Shown here piece after piece: positions 18,495 to 26,767 of a DNA stretch of 38,303 nucleotides. The number at the start of each line of letters is the position of its first letter. Position 1 is the first letter of the stretch. The stretch is from Cyanobacteriota bacterium (GTDB lineage: Bacteria > Cyanobacteriota > Cyanobacteriia > Cyanobacteriales > Microcoleaceae): positions 1 to 38,303 of the forward strand of contig JANYGO010000224.1 in NCBI GenBank assembly GCA_025362325.1, given 5' to 3'. Position numbers and translations under genes: made by a program. The notes under the pieces were generated by a model. That model had not been told where the DNA came from, did no database searches, and worked only from the letters and a program-made list of their open reading frames with translations.

Positions 18495-18500
18495 TATAAT
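18495..18500 (+). promoter_or_regulatory. Probable -10 box of the DUF2605 gene
   Basis: A perfect TATAAT lies 25 bases before the ATG at 18525, giving a leader of roughly 18 bases. No good -35 match lies 16-18 bases upstream (only TTTTTG at 18473-18478). Confidence 0.4.
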
Positions 18501-18524
18501 AGATAAATAACTCAATTTTAATCC

Positions 18525-18854
18525 ATGCTTAATTCCAATTTGCCGGAATCAGAATTGCTCAAAGCGTTACTAGAACCGCTGTTAGAGGATTTTAATTACT
18601 GGTTCGAGCGATCGAGCAACCTCTTAGAAACTGAGGAAATTCATTTTTTGAGCGGCGAAGCTCAATCCAACTTGCTGGCGCGAGTCAAACAGGCTCAGCA
18701 AGAAGTAGGCGCAGCTAAAGCCCTATTTCAAGCAACTGGAGGTCAAGTTGGGATTGAAACCGCAGCACTCATGCCGTGGCACAAACTGCTCGCCGAATGC
18801 TGGCAAGTATCGGCGCGCTTTCGCTCGTGGCAGTCAGCTCCCCCTGGAAAATAA
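18525..18854 (+). CDS. DUF2605 family protein
   Basis: This 109-residue acidic, mostly helical soluble protein belongs to a family that I recognise from cyanobacterial genomes (LLEPLLEDFNYWFERS...LLETEEI...FLSGEAQSNLLARVKQAQQEV). Its function is unknown. It is followed 157 bp downstream by a DUF2973 gene on the same strand, a pairing that is common in cyanobacteria and suggests a joint role. A -10 box lies at 18495-18500; no Shine-Dalgarno sequence is seen. Confidence 0.85.
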   Translation: MLNSNLPESELLKALLEPLLEDFNYWFERSSNLLETEEIHFLSGEAQSNLLARVKQAQQEVGAAKALFQATGGQVGIETAALMPWHKLLAECWQVSARFRSWQSAPPGK

Positions 18855-19011
18855 GAAGGCGAGTTACAGTTAAACCCGCAGTCTCATGTTAAACCTTGGG
18901 AAAGTCGCGGCAAACTTGACAAACTCAAACCGATTTCCAGTTAATAAGTGATTACTTGCTGAAACACATTTGTAAATTGCTGTGTGGCTGTTTAGCCCGG
19001 AGGAGAAAATA

Positions 19012-19323
19012 ATGTTACACCTGCTTTATATTTTAGCTTTCACCGTTCTTGCCTTTCTCGCCGTCGGTAACTTAATCCGCAGTCTAGTTACCGTAGGTAT
19101 CGAGTCCCAGCGCCCCCAACAATTCAGGGCAAATAATCGCTACGCATCCTATCCCCGCTCTCAAGCCGTGCCCCATCCCGAACTTTTAGACGAATACGGA
19201 AATATTGTCAACGAACCACTATTAGTGATGCGTTCGCTGACTGTCCAAGACGCGCGCGAACAATTAGATGCTCTCTACAAATCATCTCCTGGCGGCAGCG
19301 ATGAAGGAGGCGAACTAGCCTGA
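19012..19323 (+). CDS. DUF2973 family membrane protein
   Basis: The start is the ATG at 19012, with AGGAG at 19001-19005 and a 6-base spacer; the upstream GTG at 18982 has no such site. The 103-residue product starts with a membrane span (MLHLLYILAFTVLAFLAV), followed by a basic/polar cytosolic part ending in LVMRSLTVQDAREQLDALY, the DUF2973 signature. It is found in cyanobacteria next to DUF2605 genes, as here. The function is unknown. Confidence 0.85.
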   Translation: MLHLLYILAFTVLAFLAVGNLIRSLVTVGIESQRPQQFRANNRYASYPRSQAVPHPELLDEYGNIVNEPLLVMRSLTVQDAREQLDALYKSSPGGSDEGGELA

Positions 19324-19350
19324 ACCAAGCACAGCTTAATCAAATTTTGC

Positions 19351-19414
19351 AACGGGGTCTCCGGCCCGTTCCACAAAAATAATTATTTCTGTGGAACGGG
19401 CCGGAGACCCCGTT
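19351..19414. repeat. Perfect 25-bp-arm palindromic element between convergent genes
   Basis: Arms 19351-19375 and 19390-19414 are perfectly complementary (25 bp, starting aacggggtctccggcccgtt), with a further 4-bp stem (aaat/attt) inside the 14-base loop. The element lies between the ends of the DUF2973 gene (plus) and the cobalamin-binding protein gene (minus), so it can terminate both. It is flanked by the direct repeat ttttgcaa (19345-19352 and 19424-19431). The length and GC content suggest a REP/MITE-like element co-opted as terminator. Confidence 0.7.
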
Positions 19415-19421
19415 CTTAGCT

Positions 19422-19437
19422 ATTTTTGCAAGAGGTC
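19422..19437. repeat. Solo copy of a MITE terminal repeat
   Basis: The 16 bases atttttgcaagaggtc are identical to the reverse complement of the left end of the element at 26931-27038 and are likewise followed by TA. No matching opposite end is seen here, so it is a single end or a decayed copy. Confidence 0.55.
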
Positions 19438-19452
19438 TATAGAATTCAAATT

Positions 19453-20403
19453 TTAGGCGGCTGGCATTTCTGAAAATCGCTGCCAACCCTTTTCCCCAAA
19501 CCCAAAATCGAAGATTTCCGGATGGAGAATTTCTGCTAAAATTTCTAACGAATCCACCAATCTCGGCCCCGGACGATTAAAGTAAGAATTGCCGTCAGTT
19601 ATGTAAACTTTCCCGGTTTTTACTGCTTGCAAATCTTGCCATTCTGCGTATTTAGTTATCTGCATTGCTTCGCAGCGAGTGCGGTTTAAATCAAAGCCGC
19701 AAGGCATGAAAATAATTACATCGGGATTAGCTTCTACTAGCGATTCCCATTTTAACCACGGGGAATGTTCCCCGACAATGCCAAACAGCGAATTACCTCC
19801 CGCCATCGCCACTAATTCCGGAATCCAATTTCCCGCAGCCATCAAAGGTTCAATCCACTCGATGCAGGCTACTTTCGGAAGTCTCTCTTTTGTGTTAAGA
19901 ATAGATGATGCTGAGATTTTGGATGTAATAGCAGCGATGCGGGATTGCAAAAGTGCGATCGTACTTTTGGCATCTACGCCCAGAGCATCAGCAACTCGCT
20001 CAATATCCGTCCAAATTTCTGCGAGCAAATTCGGCTGCAAAGAAATAATTTGTGGCTGGCTATTTACCAACGTGCTAACAGCTTGTTCCACCTCTGTCAG
20101 AGAACAAGCACAGACTTCGCATTGAGCTTGAGTAATAATGTGAGTGGGCTGCAATTTTTCCAAAGTATCTATTTCTACTTTATACACGCTCAGCGCATTT
20201 TGCAACAATTGAGTCACGCGGTTGTGAATTTCGCTGCTAGTGCCTTCGGGATTGAATTTAGGCTGAGTGCACACAGGTAAATTTTGGATTTCTGGGGGAT
20301 AATCGCATTCGTGGGAACGGCCCACAATTGCATCGGTTAATCCTAAAGCTGCTACAATTTCGGTGGCACTGGGAATGAGCGAGACAATTCTGAGTTGATT
20401 CAT
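19453..20403 (-). CDS. Cobalamin-binding-type protein (BtuF/FecB fold), no export signal
   Basis: The 316-residue product begins directly with the core strand LRIVSLIPSATEIVAALGL, followed by VGRSHECDYPPEI and, in the second lobe, NPDVIIFMPCGFDLNRT and YITDGNSYFNRPGPRLVDSLEIL. This places it in the periplasmic-binding-protein family of vitamin B12/siderophore (BtuF-like) type, often annotated cobalamin-binding protein. It has no signal peptide and no neighbouring permease or ATPase gene, so it may act in the cytosol rather than in transport. QAQCEVCACS carries three Cys residues that could bind a ligand or metal. A palindromic element separates it from the glycosyltransferase gene upstream. 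Confidence 0.82.
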   Translation of the reverse strand: MNQLRIVSLIPSATEIVAALGLTDAIVGRSHECDYPPEIQNLPVCTQPKFNPEGTSSEIHNRVTQLLQNALSVYKVEIDTLEKLQPTHIITQAQCEVCACSLTEVEQAVSTLVNSQPQIISLQPNLLAEIWTDIERVADALGVDAKSTIALLQSRIAAITSKISASSILNTKERLPKVACIEWIEPLMAAGNWIPELVAMAGGNSLFGIVGEHSPWLKWESLVEANPDVIIFMPCGFDLNRTRCEAMQITKYAEWQDLQAVKTGKVYITDGNSYFNRPGPRLVDSLEILAEILHPEIFDFGFGEKGWQRFSEMPAA

Positions 20404-20446
20404 AATTTAACCCTATTTTTTGTTGCTTATTCGTTCTAATCTCATT

Positions 20447-20535
20447 TCCGGTCGATTGACTGCAATAAGTAAGGATCGCGCGTGCGGACTTTAGTCCGCA
20501 CGCGCGATCCATTTTTGTTATGGTAATCGACCGGA
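20447..20535. repeat. Nested palindromic element (outer 11-bp and inner 17-bp inverted repeats)
   Basis: Outer arms tccggtcgatt (20447-20457) and aatcgaccgga (20525-20535) enclose an inner perfect 17-bp hairpin, arms ggatcgcgcgtgcggac (20473-20489) and 20494-20510, loop ttta. The 89-bp unit lies between two minus-strand genes and has MITE-like architecture. It may also end transcription from the glycosyltransferase gene. Confidence 0.65.
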
Positions 20536-20595
20536 CATAATATAACTTCTGTTTACCCGCGAAATTAAAGGGCTTTCTTGCTGCTGCTGTAGTTG

Positions 20596-23340
20596 TTAGA
20601 TTTTCAAGTTTTTTAAGAATTGCAAATCTTGCCACGCTTGGATGAGATTGCCTTGCATCAAAGCGGCTAAACCGTTTAAAACTCTAATTTCCGCGAGGTT
20701 GGGGTTGAGCGCGAGAGCTGGTTTTAAGGCTGTTTCCGCGGCTTTGGGATGCCAGCCGTAAATCTGGACGAAGGCGAGATAAGCATAAGCGTAGGGGTTT
20801 TGAGAGTCGAGTTGAGTGACTTTTTCTAAAGCTGCGATCGCGCTTTCGACATTCTGCTGCAATACTCTAGAAAATGCCAAAGCATAAGCGAATTCTAGAT
20901 TGTTGGGTTCCTGCTTCAGCCGATATTCTAACGCTTGTTCCGCTTGCACGGTATAATCTTGAGTTGGATCGTACTGATTGATCCGCCCAATCTGCTCGAA
21001 CACAGGTTCTAAACCGGGCAATCCTTGCGGTAAATTGACCGCCATCTCCCGCAATTGAGTCACTAAATCTAACTCAGGCTTATCCTCATTTTCAGGGACT
21101 TGCTCGGCGATTTTCAACTTTTTCTCATCTTCGTTCCCCCTGGGAGCCTGGGAACGCATAACTACAGGTTCTGCGTCGATTTTAACTGTTACCTGCGGCA
21201 CCTGAATCGGGTAAGTTTCACCAGTTTTGCGATCGAGATAAGTAGCTTGCAGAGTGTACCTTCCCGGTGCAATATTAGCAGGAATCAGCATCGCCGTGCG
21301 ATCGACTACTCGAAACCCCACAGCAAATTTATCCGCTTCCAGCATCCCCGGATGCAAAGTTGAAGAGGCGATCGCGCGATCGTGTAAAATCCTCACAGTC
21401 TTTCCCGGTGCAAAATCGCCAGACTGCTGATTTTGCCACGTTACCAACACTAAACCAGACTGCAACTGCTGCCAAGGCCCCGACCAAGTATAAGTAACCG
21501 GCAGCGCCACACCGGGAACAGATGATGCAGCAACAGTAACTTGGTCTAATTGTACTTGCGATCGCGCTTCATGCAACGGCTCTATTTCCACAGGCTGTAC
21601 TCGCTTGCGGTAAAGATTCAAATTAGTATTGTCAGGCAAAACCCAATTTTTTTGCAACTGAAACTTTCCGCCTGTTTCGATCGCAGCCACCGCTGCATTT
21701 TGAGCTTTCTTAATTTTTTCGCGAATCGAACCTTGCGGCCCAGTTTTAGTTAAAAACCAAGCTAGCGATCGCACATCTTGCGGCACTTCTTTTAAATTCG
21801 TTCCCACCTGCCGCCCGTAAACCTGAAAATTAGCTAAAGCACCGTAATAATTCAAATTATGCTGATTAATTTCCGGCGTCGAAGGTAACACGCCTAAAGT
21901 CGATTGCAAATAAGGTTCCGTAGCGATAATTTCGGCAATTACCTCTCGATGCGGCCACTCTTTCCCCAAATAAGGATAGCTAGAATTCCCCGGACTAACA
22001 AATTCAACTAAGCTATGTCCAAAACCACCGCCCAGCGGCCACATATGGAACAGCATCGCCAGCATTGCCAAGCCAATTGTTCCCCAGCGAATTTGTCGCC
22101 CCCAACGAGAAGGCCACAGCGTTAAACAGTAGGCTAAGAAAATAGATAAAACTGGCAAATAAGGTATCACATATCGGTCGTCTTTGTTGAGATTTAGGGA
22201 ATTAATTAAATAAGATCCCACCCAAAAAACAGCCAGCCACCGACAGGAGTTAAGATGCAAGATTGACCGACTATCCGCTCGATTTCGCCAATAATAAAGT
22301 ATAAATCCGACTAAGGGAATCAGTAACAGAGGCCAGGAAACCTGTTCGGGTAAGTGTTGAGCATAGTAAATCCAAGCGTCGATCGTATTCAGGCCCGGAT
22401 CTCCCTCGGCGATCGCAGAATCGATCGTTGCCCGTTTTCCCCCGGTCAAAATTAACAGCCAATTAGTTTTCGCCCAAGGCCCAAACACCGCCACCGACAG
22501 CAACAAAGCACCAGCTAATTGAGCTAATCTGCCCCAAGCTTTTTGGCGCACAGCACCAACCGCCAACCACAAAATAGGCGCAAACAGAAACAATACAGTA
22601 GTGTGTTTAACTAATATTGATAAACCCAGAGAAATCCCAAAGGCGATCGCCCAAAAGAAAGATGACGCGGAGAGGGGGAGATTGGGAGAGGGGGAGAGGG
22701 GGAGAGGGGAGGAGAGGGAGAGGGGGAGAGGGGGAGAGGGGGAGAATTTATGCTTCTTATTTGTTCCTGCTTCCAACTTCAGTCTATCCGTTACATCCGT
22801 TACATCCCGCACATTGCTCGCTGCCGAACCTTCCTGCTTCCACATTGTCAGACAATAAAAACAAAAAGTAATCGCCGCAGTTAGGGGAAAATCCAGTAAA
22901 AATTGCAAGCGGTACCGATAAAGTCCCGGTAACAAAACGCAAATTGCAGCAGCCCACAAACCCACTTGTCGGTTAAATAATTTGACGCCCAGACTGTAGA
23001 CTGAAGCCAGCAGAATTGCACTAAATAATAAATGAACCAGGGTTGCCCGATCGCCCCCAACACCAAAAATATGCAGAAACGGCACCGTTAAGATGTACAC
23101 CAAGGGCGGAATTTTAGTCGAAAGCAGCCAGAAGTTTGTCCACCACTCGCCGGAAAACCACACAGGATGCTGCAACGCCTGCAAGTAATTCAGGGTGCTG
23201 GTGAGGTATTCTGCCTGATCCCAGGCGGGGACAGAGCGATCGAGGGCAAACCAGAGGCGATCGCTAATTGCCCCCAGCAGCCAAATTATGCCCAAGACAA
23301 GCAGACTCTTGTCCCCGCTGTCCCGATGTTGCAGTGCCAT
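20596..23340 (-). CDS. GT39/ArnT-like membrane glycosyltransferase with C-terminal TPR region
   Basis: The 914-residue product has many membrane spans in its first about 450 residues (LLVLGIIWLLGAI, LVHLLFSAILLASVYSLG, LWAAAICVLLPGL and others). The periplasmic loop after the first span has RSVPAWDQAEY, placing an Asp where GT39-type enzymes have their catalytic acid. A soluble domain follows and, near the C-terminus, TPR-like repeats (YAYAYLAFVQIYGWHPKAAE). Such enzymes move sugars from polyprenyl-phosphate donors to acceptors on the outer face of the membrane; the acceptor here is unknown. Residues 171-227 are a hydrophilic insertion in the loop between spans, made of the repeat peptide GSAASNVRDVTDVTD and a Ser/Pro/Leu low-complexity run; the flanking sequence reads as a normal membrane protein. 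Confidence 0.82.
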   Translation of the reverse strand: MALQHRDSGDKSLLVLGIIWLLGAISDRLWFALDRSVPAWDQAEYLTSTLNYLQALQHPVWFSGEWWTNFWLLSTKIPPLVYILTVPFLHIFGVGGDRATLVHLLFSAILLASVYSLGVKLFNRQVGLWAAAICVLLPGLYRYRLQFLLDFPLTAAITFCFYCLTMWKQEGSAASNVRDVTDVTDRLKLEAGTNKKHKFSPSPPLPLSLSSPLPLSPSPNLPLSASSFFWAIAFGISLGLSILVKHTTVLFLFAPILWLAVGAVRQKAWGRLAQLAGALLLSVAVFGPWAKTNWLLILTGGKRATIDSAIAEGDPGLNTIDAWIYYAQHLPEQVSWPLLLIPLVGFILYYWRNRADSRSILHLNSCRWLAVFWVGSYLINSLNLNKDDRYVIPYLPVLSIFLAYCLTLWPSRWGRQIRWGTIGLAMLAMLFHMWPLGGGFGHSLVEFVSPGNSSYPYLGKEWPHREVIAEIIATEPYLQSTLGVLPSTPEINQHNLNYYGALANFQVYGRQVGTNLKEVPQDVRSLAWFLTKTGPQGSIREKIKKAQNAAVAAIETGGKFQLQKNWVLPDNTNLNLYRKRVQPVEIEPLHEARSQVQLDQVTVAASSVPGVALPVTYTWSGPWQQLQSGLVLVTWQNQQSGDFAPGKTVRILHDRAIASSTLHPGMLEADKFAVGFRVVDRTAMLIPANIAPGRYTLQATYLDRKTGETYPIQVPQVTVKIDAEPVVMRSQAPRGNEDEKKLKIAEQVPENEDKPELDLVTQLREMAVNLPQGLPGLEPVFEQIGRINQYDPTQDYTVQAEQALEYRLKQEPNNLEFAYALAFSRVLQQNVESAIAALEKVTQLDSQNPYAYAYLAFVQIYGWHPKAAETALKPALALNPNLAEIRVLNGLAALMQGNLIQAWQDLQFLKNLKI
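22660..22830 (-). repeat. In-frame repeat insertion inside the glycosyltransferase gene
   Basis: Two parts can be seen. At 22786-22830 the coding strand carries a segment encoding SAASNVRDVTDVTD, nearly the same at DNA level as 28536-28577 in ribBA (including tandem gtaacggat units). At about 22671-22746 there is a purine-rich array of gagaggg(g)gga units on the plus strand, encoding Ser/Pro/Leu on the gene strand. The insertion keeps the reading frame and adds about 57 residues to a cytosolic or external loop. Confidence 0.7.
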
Positions 23341-23474
23341 TGCGATTTTTGGATTTTAGGTTGCCGCTTTTAGCTTACAGGCAGGCGGTTCCGGGCGCTC
23401 TAAAAAATATTTTGAAAAAGTGCTTGCTAAATTCCGTATGTGTCTGTTAAGATAATAAAGCGAAAAAAAAACAA

Positions 23475-23547
23475 GCCGAGATAGCTCAGTTGGTAGAGCA
23501 GTGGACTGAAAATCCACGTGTCCGGAGTTCAAATCTCCGTCTTGGCA
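23475..23547 (+). tRNA. tRNA-Phe (anticodon GAA)
   Basis: The 73 bases fold into a full cloverleaf: acceptor GCCGAGA with TCTTGGC and discriminator A, D-arm with AGCTCAGTTGGTAGAGC, anticodon stem GTGGA/TCCAC around the loop CTGAAAA (anticodon GAA), and the T-arm CCGGAGTTCAAATCTCCG. The CCA end is not encoded. A Rho-independent terminator follows at 23553-23582. Confidence 0.97.
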
Positions 23548-23552
23548 TCGCA

Positions 23553-23582
23553 AAACCCTCACATTGTTGAGGGTTTTTTTTT
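23553..23582 (+). terminator. Rho-independent terminator of tRNA-Phe
   Basis: Arms aaaccctca (23553-23561) and tgagggttt (23568-23576) form a perfect 9-bp stem with a 6-base loop, followed by an unbroken T-run. It starts six bases after the tRNA. Confidence 0.9.
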
Positions 23583-23628
23583 AGGAAAATGCGGGCCATG
23601 CAGCTACTCAAGATGTACGTTTGCCCGT

Positions 23629-23648
23629 GGCGGGGTGACAACCCCGCC
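23629..23648. repeat. Small GC-rich palindrome downstream of tRNA-Phe
   Basis: Arms ggcggggt and accccgcc enclose gaca. It lies between the tRNA terminator and the 3' end of the minus-strand binding-protein gene and could end that transcript. There is no T-run. Confidence 0.4.
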
Positions 23649-23735
23649 GGAAACCCAGACATGGCTGATATTTGACCGACTTGTGCTAAAAAAAGATAGG
23701 TCAGACGAAAATTACACTCGAATGTAAGTGTCAGA

Positions 23736-25022
23736 TTAATAAGTCCAGTTTTGCTTAGTCTGCAAGCTATAGGTTCCATCTTTCACATTCACCCGCTCAG
23801 GAATCAGATCCATATCTCTAAATATATTTGCCTGATGCTGTAGGGCCGTGAGCGATTGGTCGTCGATCGGGATAATAGCGCGTTCGGCACTACGTTGCTG
23901 TAAAAGTTCTACAATGGATGGATCGATTTCATGGTGCTCTGCCAATCGCACAGTAGCTTCTAATTCCTGTTTCTTAGCCCAAGTTCCCGCTTCATTTACC
24001 TCTTCTAAAATCACCTTGAGCAAGTCAGGATAGTCGCGTACCAACTCTGGAATCGCATAATAATAGGTCGGAACTTCCACAGAGGCTTTGTCACCAAAGA
24101 TGCTCTCTAAGTCTGCAATCGAGCGCCCTGGATAAGCGCTTCGGACTTGAGTTGTCGTGTAGGGAACCCAAATTACCCAAGCATCGACCTCACCTTGTCG
24201 GAATAGGGACAACGCCTGTGGCTGGGTCAGATAAATTGGCTCAATGTCACTAAACTCTAATCCCACTTTTGCCAGTGCTCGCACCAGCACATAATGGGCG
24301 CTTGAGCCTTTGTCAAAAGCTATCTTTTTACCCTTGAGGTCAGCAAGCGTCTGAATTGGCGAATCTTCTGGCACTAAAATCGCTTGACCTTTGGGAGCAG
24401 TATATTTTTCTTTAGCCACCCGCACAAATACATGATCCGCTGCTTGAGAGAAGATGCTGGCTGTACCACCGCCGCCGCAGAAATCGATCGTCCCATTGCT
24501 TAGCGCTTCTATCAGAGCAGAAGCTGATAAGAAGCTCGTCCAAGTGACAACCAGCCCAAATGGTCGCAAACGATTTTCGAGCAAGCCTTGAGTACGGAGG
24601 ACTTCCAGATTTGTCATCCCCTCTGGATACCCGATTTTCAGTTGCTTGAGCCGCCGCGCTTGCTCAGCTAAGGGCGTGTTACCAGAATGAGCAGAACGGT
24701 TAGAAAACCAGCGATCCAAAACTACACAGAAAATAATCCCACCCACAAACAGTCCCACGGTTTCTAATACCCGGATTGTTGAGTCTTTAGGTAGTGCGAC
24801 CTGATTTACCTGACTTACTAGAGGGGAGAGTACATTGCCAGAGGCAGAAGCGGCAACAGCATGACTGTCAAAAGTCAGACTCAAAACCAAAAGCGAGACA
24901 AAGCCGATGCAAAACAGACCTGCAAACCGATAGGCGGTCGGTCTACGAGTGGTCGAACTGAGCGACCGTAAGATATTTTGACCTCCGCCTCTAGGCAGAC
25001 GGCCAATCAAACGGCTAATCAT
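23736..25022 (-). CDS. Membrane-anchored SsuA/TauA-like substrate-binding protein
   Basis: I place the start at the ATG at 25022 (428 residues), where AAAGGAG precedes by five bases; the longer frame to 25082 has no such site. There are two membrane spans (about residues 31-51 and 85-103) and a basic N-terminus. A complete SsuA/NMT1-type binding domain follows (from KIGYPEGMTNLEVLRTQGLL): LIEALSNGTIDFCGGGG, LADLKGKKIAFDKGSSAHYV, FRQGEVDAWVIWVPYT. Such domains bind sulfonates, taurine, nitrate or thiamine-precursor-like ligands. The double membrane anchor is unusual, and no ABC permease or ATPase gene lies nearby. It is transcribed divergently from a CadD-family transporter gene; the roughly 320 bp between holds the shared control region. 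The ligand is unknown. Confidence 0.82.
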   Translation of the reverse strand: MISRLIGRLPRGGGQNILRSLSSTTRRPTAYRFAGLFCIGFVSLLVLSLTFDSHAVAASASGNVLSPLVSQVNQVALPKDSTIRVLETVGLFVGGIIFCVVLDRWFSNRSAHSGNTPLAEQARRLKQLKIGYPEGMTNLEVLRTQGLLENRLRPFGLVVTWTSFLSASALIEALSNGTIDFCGGGGTASIFSQAADHVFVRVAKEKYTAPKGQAILVPEDSPIQTLADLKGKKIAFDKGSSAHYVLVRALAKVGLEFSDIEPIYLTQPQALSLFRQGEVDAWVIWVPYTTTQVRSAYPGRSIADLESIFGDKASVEVPTYYYAIPELVRDYPDLLKVILEEVNEAGTWAKKQELEATVRLAEHHEIDPSIVELLQQRSAERAIIPIDDQSLTALQHQANIFRDMDLIPERVNVKDGTYSLQTKQNWTY

Positions 25023-25344
25023 AATTACTCCTTTGGTAAACACAGGTGATGGACGCTGGATGAATTGAAGATGGGCGATCAAGTCAAAGCACCGCTTGAT
25101 ACAGAACTTCCGGCTGCTATTCGCGGACGCAGACAGTATCGAAAGTTAGGACATGAAAGGGATACGAGTAAAACTGCGCTTCATAATAGCCGGAACTGCT
25201 GTATGTAAAAACTACCAGATTTGCTCGCTCGTTACACCCAATATGCGATACTCTCATTATCATATCGAGATTGTGGTGTTTCTCCACAACGATTGAGAAA
25301 TTCGTCGTTTCGGCGATCGGACAGGTGTTCTGTGAGGGATGGTA
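25023..25344. promoter_or_regulatory. Divergent control region between the binding protein and the CadD transporter
   Basis: Both start codons have good ribosome binding sites at the edges of this stretch (25028-25034 on the minus strand, 25334-25338 on the plus strand). Inside lie an inverted repeat ttgtgg/ccacaa (25272-25277 and 25285-25290) and a distant ttccggct/agccggaa pair. Either could be an operator. I do not see a clear promoter pair or a regulator gene beside it. Confidence 0.4.
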
Positions 25345-26013
25345 ATGGATTGGTTAATTGCAACAATTAAGATCGGGCTAGCTGCTGCTGTAGCAACAAC
25401 GTTTGACGACAATATTTATCTGACTGCCTTCTTCAGTGAGGTTAATCGTACTTTTCGTCCTCAACATATTGTGGTGGGTGAGCTTCTAGGGTTCACGGCA
25501 TTGATGGCAGTGAGTTTGGTTGGTTTCTTACTGGGGCTAGTAATTCCGTCAACTTGGACGGGGCTACTGGGGATTTTGCCGATACTCATTGGCTTGAATA
25601 ATTTGCTCAATCTGAATAAGGATGATTCAGCCGAAGATAAGTCAACTAATCTGAAAAGAAACTCTAAAATTCGAGGATTTGATTCTCGGCAGCGATCGCT
25701 CTGGGACGTAATCCGCGATCAGGAGACCTATCGCGTTTTCGCAGTCACGATTGCTAACGGCGGTAACAATCTTGGGATCTATATCCCTTTGTTTGCCACT
25801 AGCTCAATCCAAAATCTGTCCGTAATTATACCCATTTGCTATTTTATTGTTGGCTGCTGGCTGTTTATGTCCTATACTCTGACGCATCTACCTGGGATTG
25901 CTTTCATCCTCAGCCGTTATGCTCGCAAGATTTTCCCCTTTGTGCTGATGTGGCTGGGTTTCAGAATTCTGGTAGACAGCGAATCCTATCGTATTTTTCT
26001 ACCGAACATTTAA
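25345..26013 (+). CDS. CadD-family (cadmium resistance type) membrane transporter
   Basis: The start is the ATG at 25345, with GAGGG at 25334-25338 and a 6-base spacer; the ATG at 25339 is too close to that site. The 222-residue product has membrane spans with the CadD family's N-terminal motif (AAAVATTFDDNIYLTAFFS), the segment HIVVGELLGFTALMAVSL, a hydrophilic loop (about residues 90-125) and FAVTIANGGNNLGIYIPLF. In this family members export Cd2+ or related cations, but substrate assignment from homology is loose. It is divergent from the membrane-anchored binding protein and appears to be monocistronic. Confidence 0.85.
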   Translation: MDWLIATIKIGLAAAVATTFDDNIYLTAFFSEVNRTFRPQHIVVGELLGFTALMAVSLVGFLLGLVIPSTWTGLLGILPILIGLNNLLNLNKDDSAEDKSTNLKRNSKIRGFDSRQRSLWDVIRDQETYRVFAVTIANGGNNLGIYIPLFATSSIQNLSVIIPICYFIVGCWLFMSYTLTHLPGIAFILSRYARKIFPFVLMWLGFRILVDSESYRIFLPNI

Positions 26014-26154
26014 CAGGCCAAGGCGATCGAGGCATCCAAAAAATCTATGGCAACTGTACAATTCTCTACAAAAAAGGAAGAAAAGAGACTTTAACATAAC
26101 AGAATAATTCCCAAAAAAGCGATGCTGTAAAGCCCAAATGAGAGATCTATCAAT

Positions 26155-26328
26155 TTAATTTCCTTGCCACTCCCGATCTTGCAGTTCCTTTTGAGGGAGT
26201 AGCAAGGTGGCTTCAATTTCTTGCCGGATTGCTATTGTGACTTCGCAGTTACTATTCAAGCAATCGATCGGGAGTTGAACGGAGGGAGAGGTAAAAATAA
26301 TCTCTGCGTCGCTGGTTGTGCTAGTCAT
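26155..26328 (-). CDS. Possible 57-residue protein of unknown function
   Basis: This ORF begins MTSTTSDAEIIFTSPS and ends in a charged helix (TIAIRQEIEATLLLPQKEL...). The amino acid composition looks protein-like (alternating hydrophobic pattern, Gln/Glu-rich C-terminus). No Shine-Dalgarno sequence is seen before the ATG at 26328. It may be a remnant of the same decayed locus as the methyltransferase fragment. Confidence 0.3.
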   Translation of the reverse strand: MTSTTSDAEIIFTSPSVQLPIDCLNSNCEVTIAIRQEIEATLLLPQKELQDREWQGN

Positions 26329-26358
26329 TCATAACCGCAAATCCATTCTCAACAGTCA

Positions 26359-26403
26359 GTCACTCCGATGCTTGATGGCAACGCGATCAAGCATCGGAGT
26401 GAC
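26359..26403. repeat. Perfect 18-bp hairpin
   Basis: Arms gtcactccgatgcttgat (26359-26376) and its exact complement (26386-26403) surround the loop ggcaacgcg. It lies in gene-poor DNA and is not followed by a T-run, so a palindromic repeat is more likely than a terminator. Confidence 0.6.
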
Positions 26404-26767
26404 AATAATCATTCCCTTGACACCGCAGGCAAGCCTGCTCGGGTTTCAACCGTTGCCGTTGACTTTTGTGCTGGTTCTGAGGGCTTTACGTGCTGCTTAC
26501 GTTACTGCCGCCGAAAATGTGAAACAAGTGTTTTGCATTCTCGTAAAATTTTATTCATCAAGGCGCAGCACTTATGACTTTAGACAGAGCTTCCTACTTT
26601 TTAGATCAATTATCGGCTTCAGCAAGCTAGCCTCGCGACATTGCCGATGAGTGCTCAGCCATCGCTTAACTTAAGCTCCAAAGTTCTATTTAATACCAAT
26701 CTATAAAATAGTTAAAATTGATAAACTGCTGCAATTGGCAACTTTAGAATAAAGACAAATGTGCTTC

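Larger units (their letters stand above)
18005..18524. other. Intergenic region between divergent thrS and DUF2605 genes
   Basis: The region holds a C/G-run repeat (18129-18220) and otherwise AT-rich sequence with the two divergent promoters. A 109-codon minus-strand ORF (18093-18422) runs through the repeat and is not supported as a gene. Confidence 0.55.

Noticed and set aside
26318-26650. 110-codon plus-strand ORF in the decayed region
   Set aside because: It passes through a perfect 18-bp hairpin, has no Shine-Dalgarno sequence and no recognisable domain, and its start overlaps the more protein-like minus-strand 57-codon ORF.
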